The notes under the pieces are model-generated. The model searched no databases. It worked only from the letters and a program-made list of their open reading frames with translations, and was not told the origin of the DNA. Position numbers and translations under genes: made by a program. Shown piece by piece: positions 53,803-64,000 of a DNA stretch of 64,000 bases (positions are counted from its first letter, which is position 1; every line of letters starts with the position of its first letter). Source of the DNA: Pseudomonas ekonensis (GTDB lineage: Bacteria > Pseudomonadota > Gammaproteobacteria > Pseudomonadales > Pseudomonadaceae); contig NZ_JAHSTS010000001.1 of assembly GCF_019145435.1 (NCBI RefSeq), forward strand, positions 1 through 64,000, written 5' to 3'.

Positions 53803-54783
53803 TCAGGAGGCCTTTCTCTCGATTCGCAGCGCCTTGGCCTTGGCCTCCACCACCAGGTACATCACCACCGTGATCAGCAGCGGCAGCAGGAAATAGACCG
53901 CCCGGTACGCCAGCAGCCCCGCCACCAGGCTGCCCCGCGACGCCTCGTGCTGGAGCAGGGCGACGAACACCGCCTCCAGCACGCCGAGCCCCGCCGGAAT
54001 GTGGGTGACGACCCCGGCGATCGCGCTGATCAGCAGCACCCCCAGCACCAGCGGATAGTCGAGCTTGCCCGGCAGCAGGGTGAAGATCACCGCCGCCATC
54101 AGCGACCAGTTGAAGGCGCCCAGCAGCAGTTGCAGCACCGCCATGCGCAGCGACGGCAAGTTGATTTCCACGCCCCGCACCGACCATTCCCGGCGCCGGG
54201 AAAACCGGCACGCCGCCAGGTAGCCGGCGCTGGCCAGCAACAGCAGGGCGCCCACCCCTTGCAGCGCATCGCTGCTCAGTTTCCAGCCCGGCGGCAGGTT
54301 CACCAGGCCGCTGCTGAACACGATGCCGGCGATGGTCATGTAGCCGAACCAGTTGGTGGCCAGGCTCAGGCCGAGGATCTTGGCGATGTTGCCCTTGCTG
54401 ACGCCCAGCCGCGAGTACAGCCGGTAGCGCATGGCGATGCCGCCGACCCAGGCGCTGAGGTTGAGGTTGAAGGCGTAGCTGATCAGGCCCACCGGCAGGA
54501 TCTGTTTCCAGGTCAGGTCCTGGCGGATGTAGGTGCGGCCGATCAGGTCGAAGCTGGCGTACACCAGAAAGCTAAGCAGCGTCAGGCCGGAGGCGATGAG
54601 CAGCGTGCGGGCCTTGAAGTCGGCCAGGGTCTGCAGCACTTCGGCCCATTCGATGCGGCTGGCGAACATCGTCAGCAGCACGATCAGCGCCAGGAAGAAC
54701 AGCAGCGTCAGCGGGCGCTTCCAGCGATGCCGGCGGGAGCGGTCCGGCGTTGCCGGATGCGCCGTTTCAGTCAGGCGGCTCAT
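53803..54783 (-). CDS. ybhN: YbhN/LPG-synthase-type integral membrane protein
   Basis: A 326-aa membrane protein of the lysylphosphatidylglycerol synthase transmembrane family (UPF0104, YbhN). Seven to eight hydrophobic segments run from residue 24 to the C-terminus, with the conserved HIPAGLGVLEAVF near the end. It lacks the cytosolic aminoacyl-transfer domain of MprF, so it is probably a flippase-like or accessory lipid protein. The start at 54783 overlaps the clsB stop by 4 nt, the E. coli ybhP-clsB-ybhN order. Confidence 0.9.
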   Translation of the reverse strand: MSRLTETAHPATPDRSRRHRWKRPLTLLFFLALIVLLTMFASRIEWAEVLQTLADFKARTLLIASGLTLLSFLVYASFDLIGRTYIRQDLTWKQILPVGLISYAFNLNLSAWVGGIAMRYRLYSRLGVSKGNIAKILGLSLATNWFGYMTIAGIVFSSGLVNLPPGWKLSSDALQGVGALLLLASAGYLAACRFSRRREWSVRGVEINLPSLRMAVLQLLLGAFNWSLMAAVIFTLLPGKLDYPLVLGVLLISAIAGVVTHIPAGLGVLEAVFVALLQHEASRGSLVAGLLAYRAVYFLLPLLITVVMYLVVEAKAKALRIERKAS

Positions 54784-56063
54784 CGGGTTTCGCTGCCTGG
54801 CGCTCGGGTGAACGGCGCCAGCCTGGGCTTGTGCGCCGGCAACCAACCGGCCATGGCCGGGAAGTGGCGCAGGAAGTGAAACACCAGCAAGCCCACGGTC
54901 ATGCGCCAGAGCCGCCCGCGCGGCACGCTGGCGGGATCGACCGCCCGGCAATGGTCGCGGCTGAGCTGTTCCAGGTGTTCATGCAGTTCGCGGTTGAACG
55001 TGCGGTCGCGGATCAGCACGTTGGCCTCCAGGTTCAGCGACAGGCTCAACGGATCGAGGTTGCTCGACCCGACGGTGCTCCAGTCTTCGTCCGCCAGCGC
55101 GACCTTGCCGTGCAGCGGGCGCTCGCAGTACTCGTGGATCTGCACCCCGGCCCGGAGCAGGTAGTCGTAGGTCAGGCGTGCGGCGAGCTTGGCCACCTGC
55201 ATGTCCGGCTGGCCCTGGAGGATCAGCCGCACCTCGACGCCGCGCCGGGCCGCGTTGCGGATCTCGCGCAGCAGCCGGTAGCCGGGGAAGAAATACGCGT
55301 TGGCGATCACCACCCGACGCCGGGCGCTGCGCAGCACTTGCAGGTACACGTCCTCGATGTCGCGGGGGTGGCGGTCGTTGTCGCGGAACACCAGCCGCAC
55401 CTGACCGTCGTGCCCGTCCAGCGCCAGTTGCGCACGGCGGTCGCGGCGGCGCAGCCACCAGAACCGCGCCCGGCCCGGACGGCCGCTCTGCAGCAGGGCG
55501 AAGTGGTGGATGTCGGCCACCGCCGGCCCCTGGATCTGCACCGAGTAGTCCTGCTTGGCTTCGGGGCCGAAATCCGCCAGGTGGTCGCCGGAGAAGTTGA
55601 TCCCGCCCATGAACGCGATTTGGCCGTCGACCACCACGATCTTGCGGTGCAGGCGCCGGAACCAGTTGGTGCGGATGCCCAGGCGCTTGGGCGCCGGGTC
55701 GAAGATCTGCAGGTGCACGCCGGCCTCGCTGAGCGCCGCGAGGTAGCCGGCGCTCAATTCGCCGCAGCCGAACCCGTCGAAGTTGACGGTGGTGCGCACG
55801 CCCCGCCGGGCGGCGTCGATCAGGATCTGCTGCAGTTCGAGGCCGACCTTGTCCTCGAACACGATGAACGTCTCCAGCAGGATTTCGCTCTGCGCCCCGC
55901 GCAACGCGGCGAACACCTTGGGGAAGTAGGCTTCGCCGTTCACCAGCAGTTCGACCCGGTTGTTGCCCTGCCAGCCGTAGTCGACCTCGACGGCGCCGGG
56001 CTCGCGCACCGGGGCGGCAGGGACGGGCGCCAACCCGGATTTCTCCAGCGGTGCGCTGCTCAT
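54780..56063 (-). CDS. clsB: Cardiolipin synthase B (phospholipase D superfamily)
   Basis: ClsB joins phospholipid headgroups to make cardiolipin and phosphatidylglycerol. The 427-aa protein has two HKD motifs: His139-Lys141-Asp146 (HRKIVVVD) and His318-Lys320-Asp325 (HGKVALAD), each followed by the GGINF or GSSNLD element. No N-terminal membrane helices, as in E. coli ClsB (YbhO) rather than ClsA. Starts with 4-nt overlap of the ybhP stop and ends with 4-nt overlap of ybhN. Confidence 0.94.
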   Translation of the reverse strand: MSSAPLEKSGLAPVPAAPVREPGAVEVDYGWQGNNRVELLVNGEAYFPKVFAALRGAQSEILLETFIVFEDKVGLELQQILIDAARRGVRTTVNFDGFGCGELSAGYLAALSEAGVHLQIFDPAPKRLGIRTNWFRRLHRKIVVVDGQIAFMGGINFSGDHLADFGPEAKQDYSVQIQGPAVADIHHFALLQSGRPGRARFWWLRRRDRRAQLALDGHDGQVRLVFRDNDRHPRDIEDVYLQVLRSARRRVVIANAYFFPGYRLLREIRNAARRGVEVRLILQGQPDMQVAKLAARLTYDYLLRAGVQIHEYCERPLHGKVALADEDWSTVGSSNLDPLSLSLNLEANVLIRDRTFNRELHEHLEQLSRDHCRAVDPASVPRGRLWRMTVGLLVFHFLRHFPAMAGWLPAHKPRLAPFTRAPGSETR

Positions 56064-56857
56064 GCTTCGATCTCCACGGACAGCGGCACATGGTCGGAGA
56101 GGTGCGACCAGGGCCGGTTGGCCAGCACTTGCGGACGGCTGGCCTTGAGGTTGCGCACGTAGATGCGGTCGAGCCGCAGCGCAGGGAAACGTGCGGGAAA
56201 GCTGCGCGCCGGCTTGCCGTGGTGGGCGGCGAACACCTCGCGCAGGCCGCAGGGCCCGAGCATCGCATCGGCCTGCTGGCGCCAGTCGTTGAAGTCGCCG
56301 GCGACGATCACCGGCGCGTCGGCCGGCAGTTCGGCCAGGTATTCGGCGAGCCGCGTCAGCTGGCGGCTGCGGTGGCTTTCGCGCAGGCCCAGGTGCACGC
56401 AGACCGCATGCAGCTCGCGGTCGTCCCCCGGCAGGCGCAGCACGCAATGCAGCAGCCCGCGGTTCTCGTGGCCGCTGATCGACACGTCGAGGTTGTCATG
56501 GCGCACGATCTGGAATTTCGACAGCAGCGCATTGCCGTGGTCGCCCTCCGGGTACACCGCGTTGCGCCCGTAGGCGAACTGCGGCCACAGGCTGTCGGCG
56601 AGGAACTCGTATTGCGGCATGGTCGGCCAGTCGGCGAAGCGCTTGGGGTGGTGTTCGTGGGTGCCGTGGACTTCCTGCAGAAACACCACGTCGGCGGACA
56701 CGCTGCGCACTGCCTCGCGCAGTTCCGGCAGGATGAAGCGCCGGTTCAGCGCGGTGAAGCCCTTGTGGGTGTTGACGGTGAGCACCGTGAACCGGCACGT
56801 GGCGACGGACACCGACGCCTGCTCGTCGGTGACGCCGATCGGCTCGGGAATGCTCAT
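56060..56857 (-). CDS. ybhP: Endonuclease/exonuclease/phosphatase family protein (YbhP-like)
   Basis: A 265-aa EEP-superfamily protein. Motifs visible are [16 protein letters not shown] (metal-binding Glu), [23 protein letters not shown] (Asp-x-Asn) and the C-terminal SDHVPL (catalytic His). The substrate may be a lipid phosphate or a nucleic acid; in E. coli ybhP is needed with clsB for efficient phosphatidylglycerol formation from phosphatidylethanolamine. It is the first gene of the three-gene operon; AAGGTG precedes the start. Confidence 0.91.
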   Translation of the reverse strand: MSIPEPIGVTDEQASVSVATCRFTVLTVNTHKGFTALNRRFILPELREAVRSVSADVVFLQEVHGTHEHHPKRFADWPTMPQYEFLADSLWPQFAYGRNAVYPEGDHGNALLSKFQIVRHDNLDVSISGHENRGLLHCVLRLPGDDRELHAVCVHLGLRESHRSRQLTRLAEYLAELPADAPVIVAGDFNDWRQQADAMLGPCGLREVFAAHHGKPARSFPARFPALRLDRIYVRNLKASRPQVLANRPWSHLSDHVPLSVEIEA

Positions 56858-57068
56858 GGCCGCACCTTGCGATGCATTGGGTATTGGATTGGATTCGCCG
56901 CCATGCCGTCCTCCCGTCCGAGGGCCGCTGCGGGCCCTGTCTGTGGATGACTGACGGCATGACGGGAAAGTTTCGGCGGAGCTACGGGCGGTCGTCGGCC
57001 GGGTGCGCATCGGGCTCAGGCGATCCAGGCGGCCGCCCCAGAGGTTGCCCGCCGCGACCGACACGCCT

Positions 57069-60000
57069 CTATTTGTGCTGGATCAGTCTGTTGCGCAGCG
57101 CCGTCATGGCGTCCGGCGCCAGCTCCAGCCAGTATTGCTGTTTGCCGGCGATCTCGGCGGCCGCCGGCACGCCGTCGCGGTACACCAGCCGGTTGCCCGC
57201 CAGCGCCGGCACTTTCGCGCCCGGCAACAGGGTGCCGGCCAGGTTCAGCGGGTCGACCCCGCACACCGCCACGAGGCTGCCGTCAGGGGGCCGGCGACGG
57301 ACCTCGCGGAGCAGCGGGATCGCTTCGGGCAGGGCGAACTGCTCGCCCGCCAGGCCGCTGACGAAGCGTCCGCCGCGGATCTCGCCCCGGGCCTCGAGGC
57401 GATGGAAGGTGTGGAGCAGCTCGCGCCAGCTCGGCAGCCAGTCCGCCTCGCGCTCCAGCAAGCGCCAGAACACCACGCCGTAGCGGCGCAGCAGGGTCAT
57501 GGCGATGTGTTCCAGGGCCTGGTGTTTATCCACAGGCGCGCCGCGCCGCAGCAAGGCCCAGCGTCCGGCATCGTCCATGCCGCCTGTGAAGGCGCCGCGA
57601 CCGCGCCGGTGGCTGCGTTGCGGGCGTTTGCCGGCCGGGGCGGTCAGCGCCCGCAGGCCGGCGAAGCTGTCGGCGTTCACCAGGCCCGCGCCCACCAGTT
57701 CCTGCAAGGCGGTCTCCAGTTCCGAACGCAGCAGGTGCGCTTCGTGGATCAGTTCGTCGAAAAACAGCGCGCCGTGCAGGCTCAGGGCCTCGAACACCTT
57801 TTGGGCTTTGGGCGACAGTTCATCGCTCGGCGTCTGCTCGGCCAGCCCGCTCCACAGCCCCACCCGGCTGCGCGGCAGCAGCACCACCGGCGTGCTGCGC
57901 AGGGCGTTGCCGCCCGGGGCAGGGCGGGCGTTCAGGCGCATCCACACCTGTTTGCCGCTGCGGCACAGCTCGTCCAGCCAGCCCGGCGAATAGTCTTTGA
58001 GCCTGGCCGGCAGCAGGTCGCTGTCCCAGGCCGACGCGGCCGCCGGGTAGCCTTCGAACTGGGCGACGATGGCCGGCAGCACGGCGTTGCCCTGGCCTTG
58101 GGTGGCGGCCGACAGATGCTGCCAGTCGAACAGGAACCGCATGAAGTCCTGCAGCGTCACCGGTTCGATTTCCCGGCGCAGGCGCTTGACCGTGTAGCGG
58201 TGGATCCGCGCCAGCAGGTGCCGCTCGCACCACTCTTCGGTGTCCAGCCCCGGCGTGAAGCGCCCGCGCAGCACATAGCCCTCGTGCTCCAGGCGGGCCA
58301 GGGCCTGCTGGACGAGCGACGCCGACAACGCCAACGGCTCGCCGATGGCCTGCACCGGCAACGGGCCGAAGCCGCTGAGCCGGGCACGGATCACCTCGAC
58401 CAGCGCCTCATCGGCCGACCAGGCCTCGTCGAAGCCGGGCAGCGGCGCTACGGCCGGATGCCGTTCGGCCTGTGGATAAAGCGCCAGCAGGCAGGCCAGG
58501 CGTTCCCGCGCCAGCCACAGTTGCCGCTGCGGATCGATCCGCAAACGGCAGGCGCGGCCGCTGTCGGCCAAGGTCTCCAGCCATTGCGGCCAGCGGGGAT
58601 TGGCCTGGGCCTCGCGGTCGCTGACGCAGGCCAGGCTCATCAGCGCTTCGTGCATTTCGTCGATGTTGCCCGGCGCCGGCCAGGCCTCTTGCGCCACGGC
58701 GGCAATCGCCTCGGCGTCCAGCGCGCCGAGGTCGTCGGTGGACTGCGGGTCGCTCCAGCGTCGGTTGAGCACCGCTTGGGTGCGGCGTTCCTCCAGCGGT
58801 GCGTCGTCGAGGAAGGTGTAGGGGCGGGCGCTGAGGATCTCGGCGGCCAGCGGCGAGGGCGCCGGCAGGTCGCGGCTGACCAGGCGCACGTCGCCGCGCT
58901 CGATGCGCCGCAACAGGGCGAGCCAGCCTTCGGTGTCCATCGCTTCGTGCAGGCAGTCGTCGAGGGTCTGCTCGACCAGCGGATGGTCCGGGATCTCACG
59001 CTCGCCGGCGAGGTTCTCGAGGCAGGCGATCTGGTCGGGAAACACGCTGGCGATCAGGTCTTCGCTTTTCATCCGCTGCAATTGCGGTGCGACCTTGCGC
59101 CCGCCGACGAAACGCGGCAAGGCCAGCGCCACCCCGGCGTTCCAGCGCCAGCGCACGCCGAACAGCGGTGCGTCCAGCAGCGCCTGGATCAGCACGTGTT
59201 CGGCGCTGTCGCTGCGCAGGTAACGCCAGACGTCGTCGAGGGCGAAGCTGTGGCTGGTGGACAGCGACAGCACGATCGCGTCTTCGCTGGCGGCCGCCTG
59301 CAGCTCGAAGTTGAAGGTGCGGCAGAAGCGCTTGCGCAGGGCCAGGCCCCAGGCGCGGTTGATGCGGCTGCCGAACGGCGAGTGGATGATCAGTTGGGTG
59401 CCGCCGGACTCGTCGAAGAAACGCTCCATCAGCAGCGTGTCCTGCGAGGGCAGGGCGCCGAAGGACTGGCGGGCGCAGGCCAGGTAGTCCACCAGTTGCC
59501 CGGCGCTTTCAGGGTTCAGGCCGAGGATCGCGGTCAGCCAGTCGAGGGCCGGTTGCAGCTCGCCGGGGCGGGCGCCGAGCAAGGCGTCGAGCTGCGCATG
59601 CAGGCGGGCCACCGCCGCCGACAGCTCGGCGCTGCGTCCCGGCGCCTCGCCGAGCCAGAACGGAATGGTCGGCGGCTGACCTTGGGCGTCTTCGACCCGT
59701 AGCTTGCCGGTCTCCACCCGCAGGATGCGGTAGGACGTGTTGCCGAGCTGGAACACGTCGCCGGCGATGCTCTCCACGGCGAAGTCTTCGTTGACGCTGC
59801 CGACGTTCAGGCCCTGAGGCTCCAGCAGCACGCTGTAGTCGGCGTTGTCCGGGATGGTGCCGCCGCTGGTCACCGCGGTCAGCCGCGCGCCGCGCCGGCC
59901 GCGCAAGGTGCGGCCGACGGCGTCGCGGTGCAGGTAGGCGCTGCGGATGCCCTGGCGGCCGTTGTAGCCTTCGGCGAGCATCGTCAGCAGCGCCTGATAG

Positions 60001-61358
60001 TGCTTGTCGTCGAGGCCGGCATAAGGCTCGGCCTGGCGCAGCAGCGCCAGCAGCCCGGCTTCGTCCCATTCCCGGCAACTGACTTCGGCGACGATCTGCT
60101 GCGCCAGCACGTCCAGCGGCGCCTCGGGGATGTGCAGGCGGTCGAGTTCGCCCCGGCGCACGCAGTCGAGCAGGGCCGCGCATTCGATCAGGTCATCGCG
60201 GGAGGTGGCGAACAGGCGGCCCTTGGGCGTGCCGCCGACCTGGTGCCCGGAACGCCCGACCCTTTGCAGGAACGCGGCGATCGAGCGCGGCGAGGCGATC
60301 TGGCACACCAGGTCGACTTCGCCGATGTCGATGCCCAGCTCCAGCGCGGCAGTGGCCACCAGCACGCGCAGCTCGCCGCGCTTGAGCCGCTGTTCGGCCT
60401 CCAGCCGCGATTCCTTGGCCAGGCTGCCGTGGTGCGCCGCCACCGCGTCCTTGCCCAGGCGCTCGCTCAGGTGCCGGCTCAGGCGTTCGGCCAGGCGCCG
60501 GGTGTTGACGAACACCAGGGTGGTGCGGTGCTCGCGCACCAACGTGGCGAGGCGCTCGTAGACCCGTTCCCAGACGTCGTTGGCCATCACCGCCGACAGC
60601 GGCACGGGCGGCACCTCGATGCCCAGATCCCTCGGCCGGGCATGGCCGATATCGATGATCTCGCAGGGGCGGCCATGGCCGACCAGAAACCGCGCCACCG
60701 TCTCGATGGGCGTCTGCGTGGCCGACAGGCCGATGCGCAAAAGCGGCTCCGGGCACAATGCCTGCAAACGCTCAAGGCTCAGGGCCAGGTGGCTGCCGCG
60801 CTTGCTGGCGGCCATGGCGTGGATCTCATCGACGATCACCGTGCGCGCGGTGCCGAGCATCTGCCGTCCGGACTCCGAGCCGAGCAGCACGTAAAGCGAT
60901 TCGGGGGTGGTCACCAGAATGTGCGGCGCACGCTTGCGCATCGCGGCGCGGTCGTTCTGCGGGGTGTCGCCGGTGCGTACGGCGGTGGTGATCTCCAGCG
61001 CCGGCAAGTCCGTGCGGCGCAATTGGTCGGAGATGCCGGCGAGCGGATCCTGCAGGTTGATGCGGATGTCGTTGGACAACGCCTTGAGCGGCGAAACGTA
61101 GACCACCAGGGTCGCGTCCGGCAGCCCGTCGGGGTTTTCCAGGCCACGGCGGACGAGATCGTCGAGCACGGCAAGGAAAGCGGTGAGGGTCTTGCCGGAG
61201 CCGGTGGGCGCCGCGATCAGGGTCGAGCGGCGCTGGCGGATCAGCGGCCAGGCGCGGGCCTGGGCGGCGGTGACCGTCGGGAACGTGCTGGCGAACCAGG
61301 CGCTGACGGCGGGATGAAAGCCTGCCAGGGCGCTGTCGGCGGGGAGGGGCAGATTCAT
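57069..61358 (-). CDS. lhr: Long-form Lhr ATP-dependent helicase
   Basis: Lhr is a superfamily 2 3'-5' helicase linked to DNA repair. The 1429-aa protein has motif I PTGSGKT (51-57), motif II DEIH (177-180), motif III SAT (212-214) and the motif [11 protein letters not shown]. The winged-helix and Lhr-specific beta-sheet domains follow to about residue 850. The extra 550 C-terminal residues are characteristic of the long bacterial form and contain repeated winged-helix-like units. The start at 61358 ([18 protein letters not shown]) fits the family; the upstream extension is low-quality. Divergent from the SDR-like gene. Confidence 0.93.
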   Translation of the reverse strand: MNLPLPADSALAGFHPAVSAWFASTFPTVTAAQARAWPLIRQRRSTLIAAPTGSGKTLTAFLAVLDDLVRRGLENPDGLPDATLVVYVSPLKALSNDIRINLQDPLAGISDQLRRTDLPALEITTAVRTGDTPQNDRAAMRKRAPHILVTTPESLYVLLGSESGRQMLGTARTVIVDEIHAMAASKRGSHLALSLERLQALCPEPLLRIGLSATQTPIETVARFLVGHGRPCEIIDIGHARPRDLGIEVPPVPLSAVMANDVWERVYERLATLVREHRTTLVFVNTRRLAERLSRHLSERLGKDAVAAHHGSLAKESRLEAEQRLKRGELRVLVATAALELGIDIGEVDLVCQIASPRSIAAFLQRVGRSGHQVGGTPKGRLFATSRDDLIECAALLDCVRRGELDRLHIPEAPLDVLAQQIVAEVSCREWDEAGLLALLRQAEPYAGLDDKHYQALLTMLAEGYNGRQGIRSAYLHRDAVGRTLRGRRGARLTAVTSGGTIPDNADYSVLLEPQGLNVGSVNEDFAVESIAGDVFQLGNTSYRILRVETGKLRVEDAQGQPPTIPFWLGEAPGRSAELSAAVARLHAQLDALLGARPGELQPALDWLTAILGLNPESAGQLVDYLACARQSFGALPSQDTLLMERFFDESGGTQLIIHSPFGSRINRAWGLALRKRFCRTFNFELQAAASEDAIVLSLSTSHSFALDDVWRYLRSDSAEHVLIQALLDAPLFGVRWRWNAGVALALPRFVGGRKVAPQLQRMKSEDLIASVFPDQIACLENLAGEREIPDHPLVEQTLDDCLHEAMDTEGWLALLRRIERGDVRLVSRDLPAPSPLAAEILSARPYTFLDDAPLEERRTQAVLNRRWSDPQSTDDLGALDAEAIAAVAQEAWPAPGNIDEMHEALMSLACVSDREAQANPRWPQWLETLADSGRACRLRIDPQRQLWLARERLACLLALYPQAERHPAVAPLPGFDEAWSADEALVEVIRARLSGFGPLPVQAIGEPLALSASLVQQALARLEHEGYVLRGRFTPGLDTEEWCERHLLARIHRYTVKRLRREIEPVTLQDFMRFLFDWQHLSAATQGQGNAVLPAIVAQFEGYPAAASAWDSDLLPARLKDYSPGWLDELCRSGKQVWMRLNARPAPGGNALRSTPVVLLPRSRVGLWSGLAEQTPSDELSPKAQKVFEALSLHGALFFDELIHEAHLLRSELETALQELVGAGLVNADSFAGLRALTAPAGKRPQRSHRRGRGAFTGGMDDAGRWALLRRGAPVDKHQALEHIAMTLLRRYGVVFWRLLEREADWLPSWRELLHTFHRLEARGEIRGGRFVSGLAGEQFALPEAIPLLREVRRRPPDGSLVAVCGVDPLNLAGTLLPGAKVPALAGNRLVYRDGVPAAAEIAGKQQYWLELAPDAMTALRNRLIQHK

Positions 61359-61454
61359 GGGCCAGTTATGCGGGCGGGCGTTCGAAGATGCAAGTACCGC
61401 TGGGGATCTTCGGTGACCCCGATCGCCGCACCACAAAACCGGGGGGATCTACAC

Positions 61455-61488
61455 TTTGCGGGTGACGGTTGCGCACTAAACCCGCAAA
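61455..61488. repeat. 8-bp inverted repeat in the lhr / SDR-like intergenic region
   Basis: TTTGCGGG (61455-61462) and CCCGCAAA (61481-61488) are exact reverse complements separated by 18 nt. They lie between divergent genes and could be an operator. Confidence 0.3.
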
Positions 61489-61576
61489 ATGCAACGATTC
61501 CGGCAATGACCGGCGGCGGCGCCCGCCGCGCCGCCGCCATCGCCATGTTTCCCATCAGACTGGGCCTGCTGACTCT

Positions 61577-62453
61577 ATGCGAATGCGCCTTATGTTACTG
61601 GGCGGCGGAAATGCCCTTGGGCAGGCGCTGATTCGCCTCGGTGCAGAGGAAGACATCGGTTTCCTCGCCCCCCGCCCGCCCGAAGACGGCTGGGATGCCG
61701 CGAGCCTGACCCAACTGCTCGACGACACCCGTCCCGACGCGTTGATCAACCTCGCCTACTATTTCGACTGGTTCCAGGCCGAGGCCGTCAGCGAAAGCCG
61801 CCTGGCCGGGCAGGAACGCGCCATCGAGCGTCTGGCCGAACTGTGCCAGCACCACAACATCATCCTGTTGCAGCCTTCCAGCTACCGGGTGTTCGACGGC
61901 TCCCGCGCCACCGCCTACAGCGAAAAGGACGAACCGGTTCCGCTGGGCCTGCGCGGCCAGGCCCTGTGGCGCATCGAGCAGAGCGTGCGCGCCACCTGCC
62001 CGCAGCATGTGCTGCTGCGCTTCGGCTGGCTGCTGGACGACAGCCCTGAGGGCACGCTGGGCCGTTTCCTCGCCCGCGCCGAACAGCCGGACGAACTGCT
62101 CCTGGCCGATGACCGCCGGGGCAATCCGACCCCGGTGGACGATGCGGCACGGGTGATCATTTCGGTGCTCAAGCAACTCGATTGCGCGGCGCCGCTGTGG
62201 GGCACCTACCATTACGCCGGCCAGGAGGCGACCACGCCGTTGGCGCTGGGCCAGGCGATCCTGACCGAAGCCCGCGGCCTGCATCCGCTGGCCGTCGAGG
62301 CGCCGACCGCCCAGGCCCACGCCGCGCGTCCCGACGCCGCCGAAGAGCCGCAGCACGCGGTGCTGGCCTGCAAGAAAATTCTGCACACCTTCGGGATCAA
62401 GCCGCGCGCCTGGCGCGCCGCCCTCCCGGGCTTATTGGATAGGTTTTACCGTC

Positions 62454-62461
<8 letters not shown>
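61577..62461 (+). CDS. RmlD-like sugar-nucleotide-binding protein, degenerate SDR
   Basis: A 294-aa protein with the RmlD-type extended SDR fold: glycine-rich GGGNALGQ (9-16), INLAYYFDWF, and QPSSYRVFDG. The usual catalytic YxxxK before helix 6 is replaced around PVPLGLRGQALWRIE, so oxidoreductase activity is doubtful. The start at 61577 (MRMRLMLLGGG) is where the Rossmann motif begins; the frame is open upstream. It overlaps the epimerase gene by 8 nt, so the two are one operon, as in P. aeruginosa upstream of oprG. Confidence 0.85.
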
Positions 62462-63383
<922 letters not shown>

Positions 63384-63394
63384 TCCGAAGACAC

Positions 63395-63426
63395 AAAAAA
63401 GGCGCCTTTGCAGGCGCCTTTTTTGC
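63395..63426 (+). terminator. Rho-independent terminator after the epimerase gene
   Basis: AAGGCGCCT (63399-63407) pairs with AGGCGCCTT (63412-63420) over a four-base loop, with six A before and six T after. Confidence 0.94.
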
Positions 63427-63455
63427 GGGCGGGGTATCGCTTTGATGCTCGATGC

Positions 63456-63592
63456 GATCCCTGTGGCGAGGGCGCTCGCTCCCGCTCGACTGCGCAGCAG
63501 TCGCAGATCCAGTCAACGCGGTTTTTCTGAAGCACCGCTTCTGTCCGGTCCGGGGCCGCTGTCGCAGCCCGGCGGGAACGAGTCCCCTCGCC
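63456..63592. repeat. Inverted pair of a second P. fluorescens-type intergenic repeat
   Basis: The left copy at 63456-63510 reads CCTGTGGCGAGGG, then CTCGCTCCCGC, CTGCGCAGCAG and TCGCAG. The right copy at 63561-63592 is the reverse orientation with differences (GCGGCGAGGGGACTCGTTCC as its complement). It fills the gap between the epimerase terminator and oprG. Confidence 0.75.
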
Positions 63593-63626
63593 GCATTAGC
63601 CCTCATCCACCACCACGTGAACGTTC

Positions 63627-64000
63627 TTAGAACTTGTAGCCCAGACCGACCATGTACACAAACGGATCGACGTCCACGTTCACCCGTGCGCGGGTGCCCG
63701 GGGCCACGGCGTTGTTCTCCACGGTGGCGCGGGTGTCGATGTCGATGTAGCGCACCTGGGCGTTGAGCATGATGTTGTCGGTCAGCATGTAGTCGGCGCC
63801 GACCTGCCAGGCCAGGCCCCAGGAGTTCTTCGCCTTGAAGTTGCTGAAGCCGTTGGACTGGGCCTGGCTGCCGACGTGCTCGTCGTAGATCCAGGTGTAG
63901 TTGATGCCGCCGCCGATGTACGGCTGGAAGGCCGACTTCGAGTCCAGCGGGTAGTAGACCAGGCTCAGGGTCGGCGGCAGGTGCTTGAGGGTGCCGAGCT
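63627..64000 (-). CDS. oprG: OprG/OmpW family outer-membrane porin, N-terminus cut off by window end
   Basis: An eight-stranded beta-barrel porin of the OmpW family that favours small hydrophobic molecules. The visible 123 C-terminal residues read LKHLPPTLSLVYYPLDSKSA, then FQPYIGGGINYTWIYDEHVG, then ADYMLTDNIMLNAQVRYIDI, ending VYMVGLGYKF with a C-terminal Phe as expected for BAM recognition. Stop at 63627-63629. In P. aeruginosa oprG follows the same two SDR genes. The start codon is outside the window. Confidence 0.93.
   Translation of the reverse strand, partial: LGTLKHLPPTLSLVYYPLDSKSAFQPYIGGGINYTWIYDEHVGSQAQSNGFSNFKAKNSWGLAWQVGADYMLTDNIMLNAQVRYIDIDTRATVENNAVAPGTRARVNVDVDPFVYMVGLGYKF

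Noticed and set aside
57003..61631. Two long open frames opposite lhr
   Set aside because: High-GC shadow frames of low complexity; the Lhr motifs are all on the minus strand.

Overview
The window looks like a chromosome segment from a fluorescent-group Pseudomonas. The evidence is the gene order (birA-coaX, a tRNA-tufB cluster, secE-nusG, the rplKAJL-rpoBC and str/S10/spc/alpha ribosomal operons, katA-ftnA-uvrA-ssb, and a terminal oprG/OmpW gene), the protein lengths (RpoB 1357 aa, RpoC 1399 aa, L3 211 aa), and REP-type palindromes around GCGGGCTTGCCCGC of the kind common in P. fluorescens genomes. No rRNA, CRISPR array, insertion sequence or prophage is visible.

Layout. (1) 73-2207: biotin ligase/repressor, type III pantothenate kinase and a small SPOR-like membrane protein. 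(2) 2191-7393: tandem promoters, tRNA-Tyr, -Gly, -Thr, tufB, tRNA-Trp, secE, nusG, then the L11/L1/L10/L12 genes. (3) 7612-15948: rpoB and rpoC, preceded by two stacked hairpins. (4) 16165-34362: rpsL-rpsG-fusA-tufA, then the S10, spc and alpha operons, ending with rpoA-rplQ. The sequence shows internal punctuation here: terminator plus promoter after tufA, between rpsN and rpsH, and between rpmJ and rpsM. (5) 34602-41691: catalase, ferritin FtnA, uvrA (minus strand), a YajR-like MFS transporter and ssb. (6) 41838-46472, minus strand: an intact yjfI-J-K-L-M-C operon, split by a REPIN and preceded by two identical 12-bp palindromes flanking a candidate promoter. (7) 46626-48277: a divergent isochorismatase and GlxA-like AraC regulator. 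(8) 48320-51703: one large protein with a PD-(D/E)xK/Cap4-like N-terminus, a STAND-type NTPase and a long helical C-terminus, the best candidate for an undescribed defence system. (9) 51879-63383: DUF3182 protein, alpha/beta hydrolase, a ybhN-clsB-ybhP membrane-lipid operon, a long Lhr helicase and two SDR-family proteins. The window ends inside oprG.

The left half is translation and transcription machinery with strong codon bias. The right half is higher in GC and mixes core functions (DNA repair, oxidative stress and iron storage, lipid remodelling) with accessory ones. Annotations rest on motif recognition, family knowledge and synteny; no database search was run.
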